Notes: generated from the letters alone by a model not told the origin. DNA of 41,353 nt from Aquimarina algiphila (GCF_007489275.1 NZ_VLNR01000063.1:1-41353); one strand, 5' to 3'; positions 1 through 8,518 are shown, counted from the first letter of the stretch. Program-made: numbers and translations.

Positions 1-128
1 TGAGGGATTTAAAAATAGAATCTTATCAAAGATCACAGCAATGACCATTATTCAATATATCAATAGGTTTGAATTCAACAGAAATATAAACAACCTAAAA
101 ATTAATATTAACTAAATGCACAACGGGT
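1..128 (+). mobile_element. Right end of an IS982-like insertion sequence (partial)
   Basis: The left part lies outside the window. What is present is the C-terminal end of a transposase reading frame followed closely by what looks like the terminal inverted repeat, whose outer end reads ACCCGTTGTGCATTTAG on the minus strand (about 112-128). An ACCC-type terminus just behind the transposase stop fits the IS982 family as I know it. The boundary at 128 is inferred from the neighbouring gene, whose reading frame stops making sense exactly there. The left end and target duplication cannot be seen, so the family call rests on the transposase tail and this terminus. Confidence 0.7.
2..115 (+). CDS. 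IS982-like transposase, C-terminal fragment
   Basis: An open frame enters from the window edge and encodes 37 residues before a TAA at 113-115. Its sequence (KNRILSKITAMTIIQYINRF, then FNRNINNLKI near the end) resembles the C-terminus of Bacteroidota IS982-type DDE transposases, which end in a similar FNRxINxLK segment. The enzyme would catalyse movement of its own element. Only the tail is visible, so activity cannot be judged. It is convergent with the truncated gene on the other strand and its stop lies inside the last codons of that gene. Confidence 0.7.
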   Translation, partial: EGFKNRILSKITAMTIIQYINRFEFNRNINNLKININ

Positions 129-821
129 TGAATAGTATATTTTTATAAGTAAAACAAAGGGAATACCTAATAGTTCATCTAACGGGCTTCCTTTCCAATA
201 ACCATACATTTCTCCTATTACAAGCGAAGTAATATCTAAAATAGCTCCAGCAACTAAAAACAATAACAAATACCTGAGCCATTTAGAAAATTTCTCTTGA
301 TCTTTTGAGAGCCTTTCTTTCTTAGCATTATACATCAATTGACTTGCAAGCCAGGTATACATCAAAACCATTAGCAGCAACACAATATCATGTATAGTTT
401 TAATTTGAAAATAATAAAAAGATATAGCCACTTCTCTTTTTTGAGCTATAGGTTCACCTAAAGTATTAAACCATATAATAACAAGATAGACCCAAAAAAT
501 AATAGGTATAACAAGATGTAACACACTAGATTTATCTATTTTAAAATTAAGAACGAAAATGGATTTGAAATACAAAAACAAAAGTGGAAAAATAAAAATA
601 GAAAGGTGTGCTGGTAAAAACAATAAATTAGAATTCTGTTCGACAACTCCAGAATTACCCAGAAACATTGGAAGAAGAGATACTCCTAACACCACTAATA
701 TCGAAAGTAAAATCTTATTTTGAATTTGCCTCCAATTTCTGGTTGTCAATATCAAAAAAATCATCACTACACTTTGAAAAATCCCAAAAAGTAAAAGTGT
801 ATTCGTGAGTGTTAGATTCAT
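108..821 (-). pseudogene. Membrane-anchored transcription regulator, truncated by the IS
   Basis: This 237-residue frame is almost all membrane: about six to seven hydrophobic segments starting with LLLFGIFQSVVMIFLIL. This architecture is the N-terminal sensor of Bacteroidota regulators that carry a C-terminal cytoplasmic DNA-binding domain (AraC or LytTR type). No such domain is present. Host sequence ends in the last membrane segment at IKIYYS, and the final six residues (TRCAFS) and the stop codon are encoded by the IS terminus (108-128). It is the last gene of a leftward run behind the DinB and NTF2-like genes, 25 bases after the latter. The product may still be made as a membrane protein but cannot bind DNA. 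The remainder should lie beyond the left end of the IS. Which DNA-binding domain was lost cannot be told. Confidence 0.7.
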
Positions 822-846
822 TTCTATAATTTATCTTTATGTATAA

Positions 847-1236
847 CTATTGCATTCGATTTTTACGTAACTTTTCTAACGCAGCTCTGCTCTTAACCGT
901 ATCATAAATTATTGTCAATTTTTCTATCTTAAATTCAGTATTAAGCTCGATAATATCAACTACTTTAAACTGCACTTTTTCTCCTTCTTTTAATTTCCAT
1001 ATATACTCAAAAAGCAATGAAACACGATTTGTGTTTTTTTCAAAAAATAAACCATCAAACTTTAATATAGATGCCATAGTATCATTAGCCAAATCTTTAT
1101 AAAAATCGACCGCAGGTAGTACTCCATATAAAGGAGATTCTACACATCCATTTTTAGCAAAAAGATCAACTACTTTATCCATTTTACCTTTCTCCAAAAA
1201 AGAAAGATAGTCATGAGCAACTTGTTCTTTAGTCAT
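847..1236 (-). CDS. NTF2-like / SnoaL-like protein
   Basis: A 129-residue soluble protein without signal peptide or membrane segment. The N-terminal helix pattern (VAHDYLSFLEKGKMDKVVDLF), a following small-domain loop and later alternating strands (VSLLFEYIWKL, VQFKVVDIIEL) fit the NTF2-like/SnoaL fold, a cone-shaped alpha+beta pocket used by many small enzymes and binding proteins. I see no catalytic signature that would name a substrate. It starts three bases after the stop of the DinB gene, so the two are very likely co-transcribed and perhaps translationally coupled. The basic C-terminal tail after residue 112 is probably outside the fold. Confidence 0.6.
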   Translation of the reverse strand: MTKEQVAHDYLSFLEKGKMDKVVDLFAKNGCVESPLYGVLPAVDFYKDLANDTMASILKFDGLFFEKNTNRVSLLFEYIWKLKEGEKVQFKVVDIIELNTEFKIEKLTIIYDTVKSRAALEKLRKNRMQ

Positions 1237-1239
1237 TAT

Positions 1240-1752
1240 TTAGAGGTATCTTTCTTTAATAATTTCACAATGATGTTTTTGATGTCCTGATAATATATAC
1301 CCAGCAGCTCTAGCACTCATTGGACTTTTACTGGCTTCGCCTATCCTGGTTAGCATTTCATCTGTGAAACTTTTAAATAATGTTATAGAACTATTTCTTA
1401 CTGCTACAAAATCGGATAACATATCTTCTTTACTATAATGATTTGCATTAGAATTAGGAACATAATCATCTTGTTCAAAACCCATAATAGGTGTTTGATC
1501 ATTTCTTGCAAAACGCAATGCTCTGTATGAAAAAATACGTTCTGTATCAATTAAATGTTGTAATACTTCTGCAACTGTCCATTTTCCATCTGCATAAGCA
1601 TAAGTCATTTTATCTTCTGGAATAGATTGTACAAAATCAACAAATTCTTCACGACTATTTTGCAGCCCTAATACAATATCTGGATATTCTGCTTTTGAGA
1701 TATACATAGCATAATAAGGATTGTATTCGTTTTCGCTTATTTGAGACAACAT
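1240..1752 (-). CDS. DinB family protein (YfiT-like)
   Basis: A 170-residue protein with the four-helix DinB layout. The conserved tryptophan-containing segment KWTVAEVLQHLIDTERIF (about residues 57-74) carries the first metal-ligand histidine (H66), and the C-terminal GHQKHHCEIIKERYL holds the second histidine pair. Members of this family bind a divalent metal with three histidines and include thiol-S-transferases and damage-induced proteins of unknown substrate; none can be assigned here. It is the first gene of a leftward cluster with the NTF2-like gene and the truncated regulator. A terminator-like hairpin for the gene upstream (ppc) separates it from that gene. Confidence 0.85.
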   Translation of the reverse strand: MLSQISENEYNPYYAMYISKAEYPDIVLGLQNSREEFVDFVQSIPEDKMTYAYADGKWTVAEVLQHLIDTERIFSYRALRFARNDQTPIMGFEQDDYVPNSNANHYSKEDMLSDFVAVRNSSITLFKSFTDEMLTRIGEASKSPMSARAAGYILSGHQKHHCEIIKERYL

Positions 1753-1823
1753 AACTTTTTATTATAAATTAAAAATGACTGTTAAAATCTTGATATAAAT
1801 ATCAAGCATAATTATTTAGAAAT

Positions 1824-1862
1824 AAAAATGAGGCAGAAAATTAATAATTCCACCTCATTTTT
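1824..1862 (-). terminator. Intrinsic terminator of ppc
   Basis: A ten-base stem AAAAATGAGG / CCTCATTTTT with an 18-base, partly self-complementary loop lies just after the ppc stop. Read leftward it is followed by a T-rich tract, as in a Rho-independent terminator. Confidence 0.7.
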
Positions 1863-1891
1863 CAATATTCTTAACAGTACTTTATTAGTTT

Positions 1892-4477
1892 TTATGCAGA
1901 ATTACGACTTGCATTAATATTTCCGAATAGAGAACGGGTAACCATTTTCTCATAAATAACTAAGTCCTCTGGTTTTACATTATCATCTCTTCTTAATTCC
2001 TGAATTTTCTTGAGAGCATACTGTTGTATCGTAAGTAATGGCAATACAATATTTTCTCTAATATCAATAGATGCTTTCCCTGCAGGTTCATTTTGCATCA
2101 ATTCTGAATATCCTGTCAATTTAAAAAGCAATCGTTTTGTTAATAGATATTCTTCATGAATAATATCCCAAAAAGCTCCATATTCTTCATCTTCTTTCAT
2201 ATAGGAAGTCAGTTCAAAAAATGATTTAGTAAGACTCATCATACTGTTACCGATTAAAGTTCTAAAAAAAGGAGACCCTTTATATAATGATTCAACTTTC
2301 TTAAACTCTCCTTTATCCTCAAATGCTTTTAATGCTGTTCCCACTCCATAAAAACCTGGTACATTTTGTTTTAATTGACTCCAGCTTCCTACAAACGGAA
2401 TAGCTCGTAAGTCTCCAAAATCAAGAGTTGTACTTTTACTACGTTTAGATGGGCGGCTACCAATATTTGCTTTTCCATAATATTTTAAAGTACTCATATG
2501 CTCTAAGTATGGAAGAAATTTAGGATGACTTTTAAAATCAACATAAGTTTGATAACTTATATCTGCTAATTCTTGCATAGTCTCCTTATTCTCTTTAGAA
2601 AAAAGATTGCCTTCATTACTAGTCAATTGATTTTCTACTCCTGCACCAAGTAATTGTTCCAGATTATATTGACAAGAATCCAATGTCCCAAAATTAGAAC
2701 TAATCGTTTGTCCTTGGACAGTTAACTGAATCTCTTCATCTTCGATAGTTGGCCCTAGAGATGCATAAAACTGATTTGTATTTCCTCCTCCTCTTGCTGG
2801 AGGTCCACCTCTACCATCAAAGAACACTACTTTTACATCGTATTTCCTTGAGATTTCGGTTAAAGCTTCTTTAGCTTTAAAAATTCCCCAGTTTGCCATA
2901 AGATATCCTCCATCTTTGGTCCCATCAGAGAATCCAAGCATAATAGTCTGTTTCATTCCTCTACGTTTCAGGTGCTCCATATATACTGGATTGCTATATA
3001 AAGATTCCATCACCTCATGAGAGACTTTTAAATCAGGAACCGTTTCAAAAAGTGGAATAACATCTACTGTTGGAGATTGCCAATCACATAATCTGATCAT
3101 TGCAAAAGTTTCCATTACATTAAGTTCATTACCATTATTACTGATAATGTAACGGTTAGCCGCTCGCTCTCCATTATTTTGTTGAATGGTTTTTATAGCA
3201 TAAATAGATTCTATTGTTGCCCTGGCAATATCATCATCAAAAATAGATGGATCTAACTTACCTTTTACTTTCGAAAGTACTTCGAACTGTTCTTCTGAAG
3301 ATAGCGTGTCATAGTTATCAGGAAAAAAACCTAATCCTAGCGCATTGGTTTTTTGTACTACTTCTGTAAGTACTTTATGATGAATTCTTGAATCCTGACG
3401 AATATCCAGAGTTCCAAAATGAAATCCAAAAATCTTTACTTTATTGATTACATCCTGTAACTCATCAAGAAACAAAGATTGATGCTGAGAAATCAACTCC
3501 TCCTTTATCTCTAACAATCCATTCATCAATGTTTCGATTGACAATGGTTCTGCTGTTTTTGCATAATAGAAATTCTCATACAATGCATGTTCTAAAACTG
3601 CAATTTTATCCTGAAGATTACCAAATGTAATTCTACGTTTTAACGATCGCATATCTCGATAATAATTTATCAAAATGGTCTTACGAAGCCTTTTAGCTAC
3701 TTTCAAAGTAGTTTCTGTCGTTACAAACGGATTTCCATCTCTATCTCCTCCAGGCCAAAAACCAAGATTAATTAAATCATTTTCCAGATCTTCTCCTTCA
3801 AAAATGTTTTGTTGTACATAATTATAAATATTCCCTGCAGCATGATAAAATACATTTTCTAAATACCAAATCAAGCTTACTGCCTCATCATACGGAGTTG
3901 GCTTTTCTTTCTTAAAAAAAGCAGTTTTACCTAATTGCGCTAACAGTTTTTGAATTCTAGGAGAATCATTATCTCTAATTGCGGCATCTAAATCATGAAT
4001 AATTCCTAATACTGTTCCTGGGTAAAATTGAGTAGGATGCGCAGTTAGTGTTGGACGTATCTTAAAACGTTTTAAATAATCTTTAAGTTCCTCTAATTGT
4101 CCTTTTGCCTGAGCCTCTTCCTTAATACTTCTTAATGTCCCTCGACCGTCCATATTATTAACTATAGGAAAAGCTGCATCTTCTATAGCATCAAATAATA
4201 CTACCTGACGCTCGATATACTGGATAAATCTAAATAGTAAATCGTGTTTTTCGGTAGTCGATGGGTTATCCTGATAAAGATTGAAAAAATCTTCTACAAT
4301 TTCAGTAGGATTCTTATGCTCGTCGTATCCTTTTTCACATACTTCTTTAAACAGTGGTAATAAAACTCCTGTATTACTAATAGTATCAAAAGGTAATGTA
4401 ATAAATATACTATTGTATATCTGATACTTTGCTAGAACATTCTCATTAAAACGTTCGATCTTTGGTTTTCTAGCCAT
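1892..4477 (-). CDS. ppc: Phosphoenolpyruvate carboxylase
   Basis: Cytoplasmic enzyme that carboxylates phosphoenolpyruvate with bicarbonate to oxaloacetate, refilling the TCA cycle. At 861 residues it is near the usual length. Visible signatures: TAHPTQ with catalytic H147; GGDRDGNPFVT (about 243-253); GFSDGTKDGG with K521; and GRGGPPARGGG (about 555-565) with the active-site arginine loop. The C-terminus ends NINASRNSA, in place of the AGMRNTG-type tail of the E. coli enzyme; that tail takes part in the allosteric and active site, so regulation may differ. It is monocistronic by appearance, followed by a terminator, and the Lrp/AsnC gene ends 164 bases upstream behind its own terminator. 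Start chosen at the ATG giving MARKPKIERF; no Shine-Dalgarno is visible. Confidence 0.97.
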   Translation of the reverse strand: MARKPKIERFNENVLAKYQIYNSIFITLPFDTISNTGVLLPLFKEVCEKGYDEHKNPTEIVEDFFNLYQDNPSTTEKHDLLFRFIQYIERQVVLFDAIEDAAFPIVNNMDGRGTLRSIKEEAQAKGQLEELKDYLKRFKIRPTLTAHPTQFYPGTVLGIIHDLDAAIRDNDSPRIQKLLAQLGKTAFFKKEKPTPYDEAVSLIWYLENVFYHAAGNIYNYVQQNIFEGEDLENDLINLGFWPGGDRDGNPFVTTETTLKVAKRLRKTILINYYRDMRSLKRRITFGNLQDKIAVLEHALYENFYYAKTAEPLSIETLMNGLLEIKEELISQHQSLFLDELQDVINKVKIFGFHFGTLDIRQDSRIHHKVLTEVVQKTNALGLGFFPDNYDTLSSEEQFEVLSKVKGKLDPSIFDDDIARATIESIYAIKTIQQNNGERAANRYIISNNGNELNVMETFAMIRLCDWQSPTVDVIPLFETVPDLKVSHEVMESLYSNPVYMEHLKRRGMKQTIMLGFSDGTKDGGYLMANWGIFKAKEALTEISRKYDVKVVFFDGRGGPPARGGGNTNQFYASLGPTIEDEEIQLTVQGQTISSNFGTLDSCQYNLEQLLGAGVENQLTSNEGNLFSKENKETMQELADISYQTYVDFKSHPKFLPYLEHMSTLKYYGKANIGSRPSKRSKSTTLDFGDLRAIPFVGSWSQLKQNVPGFYGVGTALKAFEDKGEFKKVESLYKGSPFFRTLIGNSMMSLTKSFFELTSYMKEDEEYGAFWDIIHEEYLLTKRLLFKLTGYSELMQNEPAGKASIDIRENIVLPLLTIQQYALKKIQELRRDDNVKPEDLVIYEKMVTRSLFGNINASRNSA

Positions 4478-4580
4478 GTGTGTGGTGGTAATATGGTTTT
4501 TGGTTAATATAACTTCTTTACTATCAAGAGGTTTCTATTCAACTCTGCCCTCCTAATCATTCAGAAGTTTTTCTTGAATT

Positions 4581-4615
4581 AAAAAACCCTCTAAGAAATT
4601 TTTCCTAAAGGGCTT
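4581..4615 (-). terminator. Intrinsic terminator of the Lrp/AsnC gene
   Basis: An imperfect hairpin (CCCTCTAAGAAA pairing with TTTCCTAAAGGG, two mismatches) followed leftward by six T residues on the minus strand, directly downstream of the Lrp/AsnC stop. Confidence 0.6.
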
Positions 4616-4641
4616 ATATTTATATTTAAAAAGTTATCCCT

Positions 4642-5121
4642 TTATAATTCCTGAAAAATAGAATGCATCAAGCGTTTCTTGTCATTAATACTTTCTTCTA
4701 ATGAAATCATAGTTTCTGTACGGTACACTCCATCAATATCATCCAACTTAAAGATGATATCCTTAGCATGATTAGTATCTTTTGCTCTTACTTTACAGAA
4801 AATATTAAATTTTCCTGTTGTAATGTGAGCAACCGTAACATAAGGTATTTGATTAATTCTCTCCAAAACAAACTTGGTTTGAGAGGTGTTTTGAAGATAA
4901 ATACCAACATATGCTATAAATGAATATCCTAATTTCTTATAGTCTAATGTTAATGAAGACCCTTCAATAATTCCAGCTTCTTCCATTTTTTTTACTCGCA
5001 CATGTACAGTACCCGCAGAGATCAATAGTTTCTTTGCAATATCTGTAAAAGGTGTACGGGTATTTTCAATCAACATATCCAAAATTTGATGATCTACTTC
5101 GTCTAATTTAAACTTTGCCAT
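4642..5121 (-). CDS. Lrp/AsnC family transcriptional regulator
   Basis: A 159-residue DNA-binding protein. Residues about 5-52 form the AsnC-type winged helix (DHQILDMLIENTRTPFTDIA, then a recognition helix around SAGTVHVRVKKMEEAGII). Residues about 68-150 form the RAM ligand-binding/oligomerisation domain. Family members are feast/famine regulators that respond to amino acids or other small metabolites; the effector here cannot be read from sequence. It lies between the M14 peptidase (upstream) and ppc (downstream), all leftward, with separate terminators. On the minus strand a TAAATTTG box (5157-5164) fits the Bacteroidota -7 element, but no convincing -33 partner was found. Confidence 0.93.
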   Translation of the reverse strand: MAKFKLDEVDHQILDMLIENTRTPFTDIAKKLLISAGTVHVRVKKMEEAGIIEGSSLTLDYKKLGYSFIAYVGIYLQNTSQTKFVLERINQIPYVTVAHITTGKFNIFCKVRAKDTNHAKDIIFKLDDIDGVYRTETMISLEESINDKKRLMHSIFQEL

Positions 5122-5195
5122 AGTAATAATATTATTTTTCCCGATTATTTACATTGCAAATTTAGCAGAAAAATCAAGTATTCACACATTTTATT

Positions 5196-6353
5196 TTAAC
5201 TTTTTGCTTGTTCTATTAAGAATAATTCAGAATCTAGGTAAAATTTTAACAGCTCTGCCTCTGGAACTATCTCTACTGTAACGTTTTCGTTACGTATTGC
5301 TCTTTTTTCACCAATAATCTCTCTATGTCCATAAAACTTTTGAAGATTATCGATTTTAACAATTTTAGGTATGAATTTGACATTATTTTTGGTTAATTCT
5401 TCCTTATACTGTATGGCGATATCAGTATTTTTTCCATTAAGAATAACATCCCTAACAATGATATCATAAAAACATTTTCCATTTTCTGGTATCAAATAAT
5501 AATCTTTATATCCCTTTCCAGTAATTTCTGTTGTACTTATATAATGTAATGAAGTAATTAATGAAAAGAATATATATTGTCTTGTTGTTTCTCTATCGTA
5601 GTCATTAGGATAATGTCCAGATTCAAATAATATTGCTGGTATACCCATATATGATAATGTATCTCCTACACAATTTAAATTAAAACCATCATCATACCTC
5701 CCAACCTGATTTGGTATGCATTCTTGAAGCACCTCATTCATTTTTGCAATTACCTGCATAGCCTGTTTTCGACTTTTAGTTATTGAGCGCTTAGCATCTC
5801 CTGCTGGGGATAAAAATGATACTGTCGCAGGATAATTGGTTTCTCCTGCACTAAAAATAGTACGTTGCCCATGAAGGTTAAATCCAAAATCTGGCTTTAT
5901 CTGTTGGATTAAGTCATTTAAAACAATACTTTCTTTCTGAGTCTTATTTTGGGCATCTCTATTAAGATCAATTTTATTGTAATTTAGCCTTGTATATGCC
6001 TTTGCTCCATCTGGACTTAAAATAGGCACAATATACAATGTACATTCTTTCAAAATAGCTGAAGCAATATTATTATTTGAATCTATAAGTAGATTAATAA
6101 GATCAAATATAGCTTTTGTAGTTGTACTTTCATTACCATGCATTTGTGACCAAAACAAAAGTTTCTTAGGTCCAGTTCCCAAAGTTATTAAATGTATTGG
6201 AGCGTTATTTTCTGAAGAACCTATTTGTCTAAGGTCAACTTTTTTTGATAATTCGTCCAAAAGAGGGCTAATGTGATCTAAACAAATGTAGCGTCCAAAT
6301 AAGGAAGGTTCTTTATATAAAGTAAACCAGTTTTTTAATGTATCAATATTCAT
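5196..6353 (-). CDS. M14 family zinc carboxypeptidase, cytoplasmic
   Basis: A 385-residue peptidase of the carboxypeptidase A superfamily. Zinc ligands are H72 and E75 in MHGNEST and H161 in FNLHGQR; the substrate-binding Asn-Arg pair is in DLNRDA (about 129-134); the catalytic glutamate is E244 in ILFESGHYPND. No signal peptide is present, so it probably acts on peptides in the cytoplasm; the exact bond cleaved is unknown. The last 100 residues are outside the catalytic domain and unassigned. Its 5' side is the operator-rich intergenic region shared with the divergent XRE gene, and five operator copies lie 68-194 bases from its start codon, so control by that regulator is plausible. Confidence 0.88.
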   Translation of the reverse strand: MNIDTLKNWFTLYKEPSLFGRYICLDHISPLLDELSKKVDLRQIGSSENNAPIHLITLGTGPKKLLFWSQMHGNESTTTKAIFDLINLLIDSNNNIASAILKECTLYIVPILSPDGAKAYTRLNYNKIDLNRDAQNKTQKESIVLNDLIQQIKPDFGFNLHGQRTIFSAGETNYPATVSFLSPAGDAKRSITKSRKQAMQVIAKMNEVLQECIPNQVGRYDDGFNLNCVGDTLSYMGIPAILFESGHYPNDYDRETTRQYIFFSLITSLHYISTTEITGKGYKDYYLIPENGKCFYDIIVRDVILNGKNTDIAIQYKEELTKNNVKFIPKIVKIDNLQKFYGHREIIGEKRAIRNENVTVEIVPEAELLKFYLDSELFLIEQAKS

Positions 6354-6420
6354 AGTACGTATTAGAAGGTCACGAAATTACTATAGTTTGTTGAGGATTC
6401 ATAACAAATAAAAGAATTAG

Positions 6421-6547
6421 TTACATATGTAAACTAGGATAAGGTTTACAATTGTAAAAAGAAGACATTTACATTTGTAAACAATAGTTTTTGTTCCATA
6501 TGTTTACAATGGTAAACAGTTTGTTTTTAGTAGTTTCCAATTGTATA
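6421..6547. promoter_or_regulatory. Operator cluster A: five TTTACA-NN-TGTAAA palindromes
   Basis: Sites, left to right: 6421-6432 (TTACATATGTAA), 6445-6458 (TTTACAATTGTAAA, perfect), 6468-6481 (TTTACATTTGTAAA), 6502-6517 (GTTTACAATGGTAAAC) and a degenerate one at 6534-6547 (TTTCCAATTGTATA). Centres are 25, 23, 35 and 31 bases apart. The cluster is nearer to the M14 gene. The palindrome type fits dimeric XRE-family repressors, and the adjacent XRE gene is the obvious candidate binder; this is inference. Confidence 0.8.
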
Positions 6548-6659
6548 ATAGTTATTAGTAAATTAATTAAAGTATTTTTATGATATATTATAAAATTATC
6601 TAAATGAGACTATTAAGAGTATTTACCTGAACAAATTATTAAAGCGTAGAGCTCTTTGA

Positions 6660-6744
6660 TTTACAATTGTAAACTATACTTCTGACCAAAATTGTTTACC
6701 TTTGTAATCAATATTTATTCTAAAACTCGTTTACAATGGTAAAC
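6660..6744. promoter_or_regulatory. Operator cluster B: three palindromes over the XRE promoter and start codon
   Basis: Sites at 6660-6673 (TTTACAATTGTAAA, perfect), 6694-6709 (GTTTACCTTTGTAATC) and 6729-6744 (GTTTACAATGGTAAAC) have centres exactly 35 bases apart. The middle site contains TACCTTTG (6697-6704), a match to the Bacteroidota -7 box TAnnTTTG, which would give a leader of about 25 bases; no good -33 box is seen. The third site has the XRE start codon ATG (6736-6738) in its middle. This layout predicts tight autoregulation. Confidence 0.8.
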
Positions 6745-7215
6745 AATAAAGACTTTGGTAAAAGAATTCAAAAAGTAATGGATTATTATGGCGTATCGGC
6801 TTCATCCTTTGCAGATTATATGGGAGTAGGTCGCTCTTCTATTTCTCATATTCTTAGTGGGCGAAATAAACCTAGTTTAGACTTTGTTATGAAAATAGTT
6901 GATGCCTATAGTGATGTAGAGTTACAATGGTTATTATATGGAAAAGGAACATTTCCTAAATCAGAAAATACCATTGTAGAAGAACAAAAAACTATTTTAG
7001 AACCTCCTACTGATACACAAGAAACTTCTACTCCAATTATAGATACAGAACAAGATTTATTCTCACAGTCATCTTCAGAAAAAGAAAATGTTCAACAAAA
7101 TATATCTTCCCCTGAGAAGGTTTCGCGAGTTATTTCTTCAGAAGGTGAAATCGATCGTATTGTGATTTTCTATAAAGATGGCACCTTTACTTCTTATCAA
7201 ATGAAAAAATCTTAA
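6736..7215 (+). CDS. XRE-family helix-turn-helix regulator
   Basis: A 159-residue protein. Residues about 6-62 form a Cro/C1-type helix-turn-helix (FGKRIQKVMDYYGVSASSFA, with a recognition helix near GRSSISHILSGRNKPS). Residues about 75-125 are a low-complexity linker rich in E, S, T and Q. The last 28 residues (starting RVISSEG) look like a short beta unit ending SYQMKKS. There is no peptidase or ligand domain. The ATG sits inside a palindromic operator, and seven more copies lie upstream, so the protein probably represses its own gene and perhaps the divergent M14 gene. The lipoprotein and terC genes follow in the same direction after 69 bases and could share its transcript. Confidence 0.9.
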   Translation: MVNNKDFGKRIQKVMDYYGVSASSFADYMGVGRSSISHILSGRNKPSLDFVMKIVDAYSDVELQWLLYGKGTFPKSENTIVEEQKTILEPPTDTQETSTPIIDTEQDLFSQSSSEKENVQQNISSPEKVSRVISSEGEIDRIVIFYKDGTFTSYQMKKS

Positions 7216-7284
7216 CAACTTTTTTCTTCCTGCCTATTAACTTTATCGAAATAGATTTATTTTCGTTTTTCATTTAAAGTCATC

Positions 7285-7659
7285 ATGAAACGAATACTCT
7301 TATTATTCTTTTGTTTACTATTGACAATCAGCTGTCAGCAAGAAGAACGTGATTGTTTAAATTTTCATACGGGAACATTTGAATTTGAAACCTTATTAGA
7401 TGGTGAATTAGTAAAAACTACGTTTATTCGCGATGGAAAAATAGAAATAGATTATTTCAGAGGAAAGACTGATACTTCTAGTGTTAGATGGATCAATGAT
7501 TGTGAATATATTGTACAAAAACTGCATCCAAAAAGTATGGCAGAAGAAAAAGCCATACATATGAAAATCTTATCTACAGATAAAAACACTTACACTTTTG
7601 AATACGGACTTGTAGGTGCAACTAATAAAGAACGAGGAACTGCAAAAAAAATAAAATAA
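7285..7659 (+). CDS. Small lipoprotein of unknown function, coupled to terC
   Basis: A 124-residue protein with a lipoprotein signal (LLLFFCLLLTISC, Cys17 as lipidation site), so it should be anchored in the cell envelope. The mature part is a compact beta-rich domain containing IDYFRGKTDTSSVRWINDCE, with two further cysteines (C24 and the one in NDCEY) that could form a disulfide. I recognise the type as a small flavobacterial family often seen beside TerC, but know of no function. Its stop codon overlaps the terC start (TAATG), which indicates translational coupling and a functional link with TerC. Confidence 0.75.
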   Translation: MKRILLLFFCLLLTISCQQEERDCLNFHTGTFEFETLLDGELVKTTFIRDGKIEIDYFRGKTDTSSVRWINDCEYIVQKLHPKSMAEEKAIHMKILSTDKNTYTFEYGLVGATNKERGTAKKIK

Positions 7660-8459
7660 TGTTAGAAATTTTCACATCGGCTGATGCCTGGGTAGCTTTA
7701 CTTACACTTACTTTTCTAGAAATTGTACTTGGTATTGATAATATAATATTTATCTCAATAGCTTCTAGTAAATTACCTGAAAAACAACAGAAAAAAGCTA
7801 CAAATATAGGGTTAATGTTGGCCATGCTAATGCGTATTGTTTTACTGTTTGGGATTTCATTACTAGTCGCTATGGAAGCTCCTTTTTGGCACATCAATCT
7901 GCCGTGGATAGAAGCTGGTATAAGTGGTCAAGCTTTAATTCTGTTTGGAGGAGGTATTTTCTTATTATATAAAAGTGTACATGAAATTCATGAAAAAGTA
8001 GATGAAAAAGGTGAAGAGGAGAAAGAAATCGAAGCCAAAAGTTCAACATCATTATCTAACGCTATTGTACAAATTACATTGATTAATGTTGTTTTTTCTT
8101 TTGATTCTATACTTACAGCGGTTGGTATGACAAACGGATTAAGTGAGAATCCTAATGATGCTTTATTACTCATGATTATCGCTGTCGTTATCTCCGTTTT
8201 AATCATGATGTTATTCGCGACCCCTGTTGGGCGTTTTGTAAATAAACATCCATCGGTTCAAATTCTTGGACTTTCATTTTTAATCCTTATTGGATTTATG
8301 TTAATTGCAGAAGCAGCACATTTAGCTCATTTGCAAATATTTGATAGTGAAGTAGGTACGATACCTAAAGGGTATCTTTACTTTACCATAGCTTTTTCTT
8401 TATTTATTGAGTTTTTAAACTTTAAATTGCGCAAAAAAAATAAAAAAACAACTAGTTAA
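7659..8459 (+). CDS. TerC family integral membrane protein
   Basis: A 266-residue protein with about seven membrane segments. The two family-defining acidic motifs are present: LEIVLGIDNIIFISIAS (D27) and INVVFSFDSILTAVGMT (D149), which are thought to form a metal-ion site in the membrane. TerC-family proteins have been linked to tellurite resistance and, in Bacillus and E. coli, to manganese export or metal supply to exported proteins. A charged loop (EKVDEKGEEEKEIEAKSS) divides the two halves. The start ATG overlaps the stop of the preceding lipoprotein gene. It has no tellurite-operon neighbours here, so metal homeostasis is the more likely role. Confidence 0.92.
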   Translation: MLEIFTSADAWVALLTLTFLEIVLGIDNIIFISIASSKLPEKQQKKATNIGLMLAMLMRIVLLFGISLLVAMEAPFWHINLPWIEAGISGQALILFGGGIFLLYKSVHEIHEKVDEKGEEEKEIEAKSSTSLSNAIVQITLINVVFSFDSILTAVGMTNGLSENPNDALLLMIIAVVISVLIMMLFATPVGRFVNKHPSVQILGLSFLILIGFMLIAEAAHLAHLQIFDSEVGTIPKGYLYFTIAFSLFIEFLNFKLRKKNKKTTS

Positions 8460-8518
8460 AAAGAAGAATAGAATACTAATTATATGAACTCTTTAAGTTT
8501 ATAAAAAATAAAATTATC

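Noticed and set aside
6421..6744. The palindromic array as a CRISPR array or replication iterons
   Set aside because: Units are only 14-16 bases, symmetric, with irregular unique gaps of uneven size, and end inside an XRE gene. This is an operator layout; no cas or replication gene is near.
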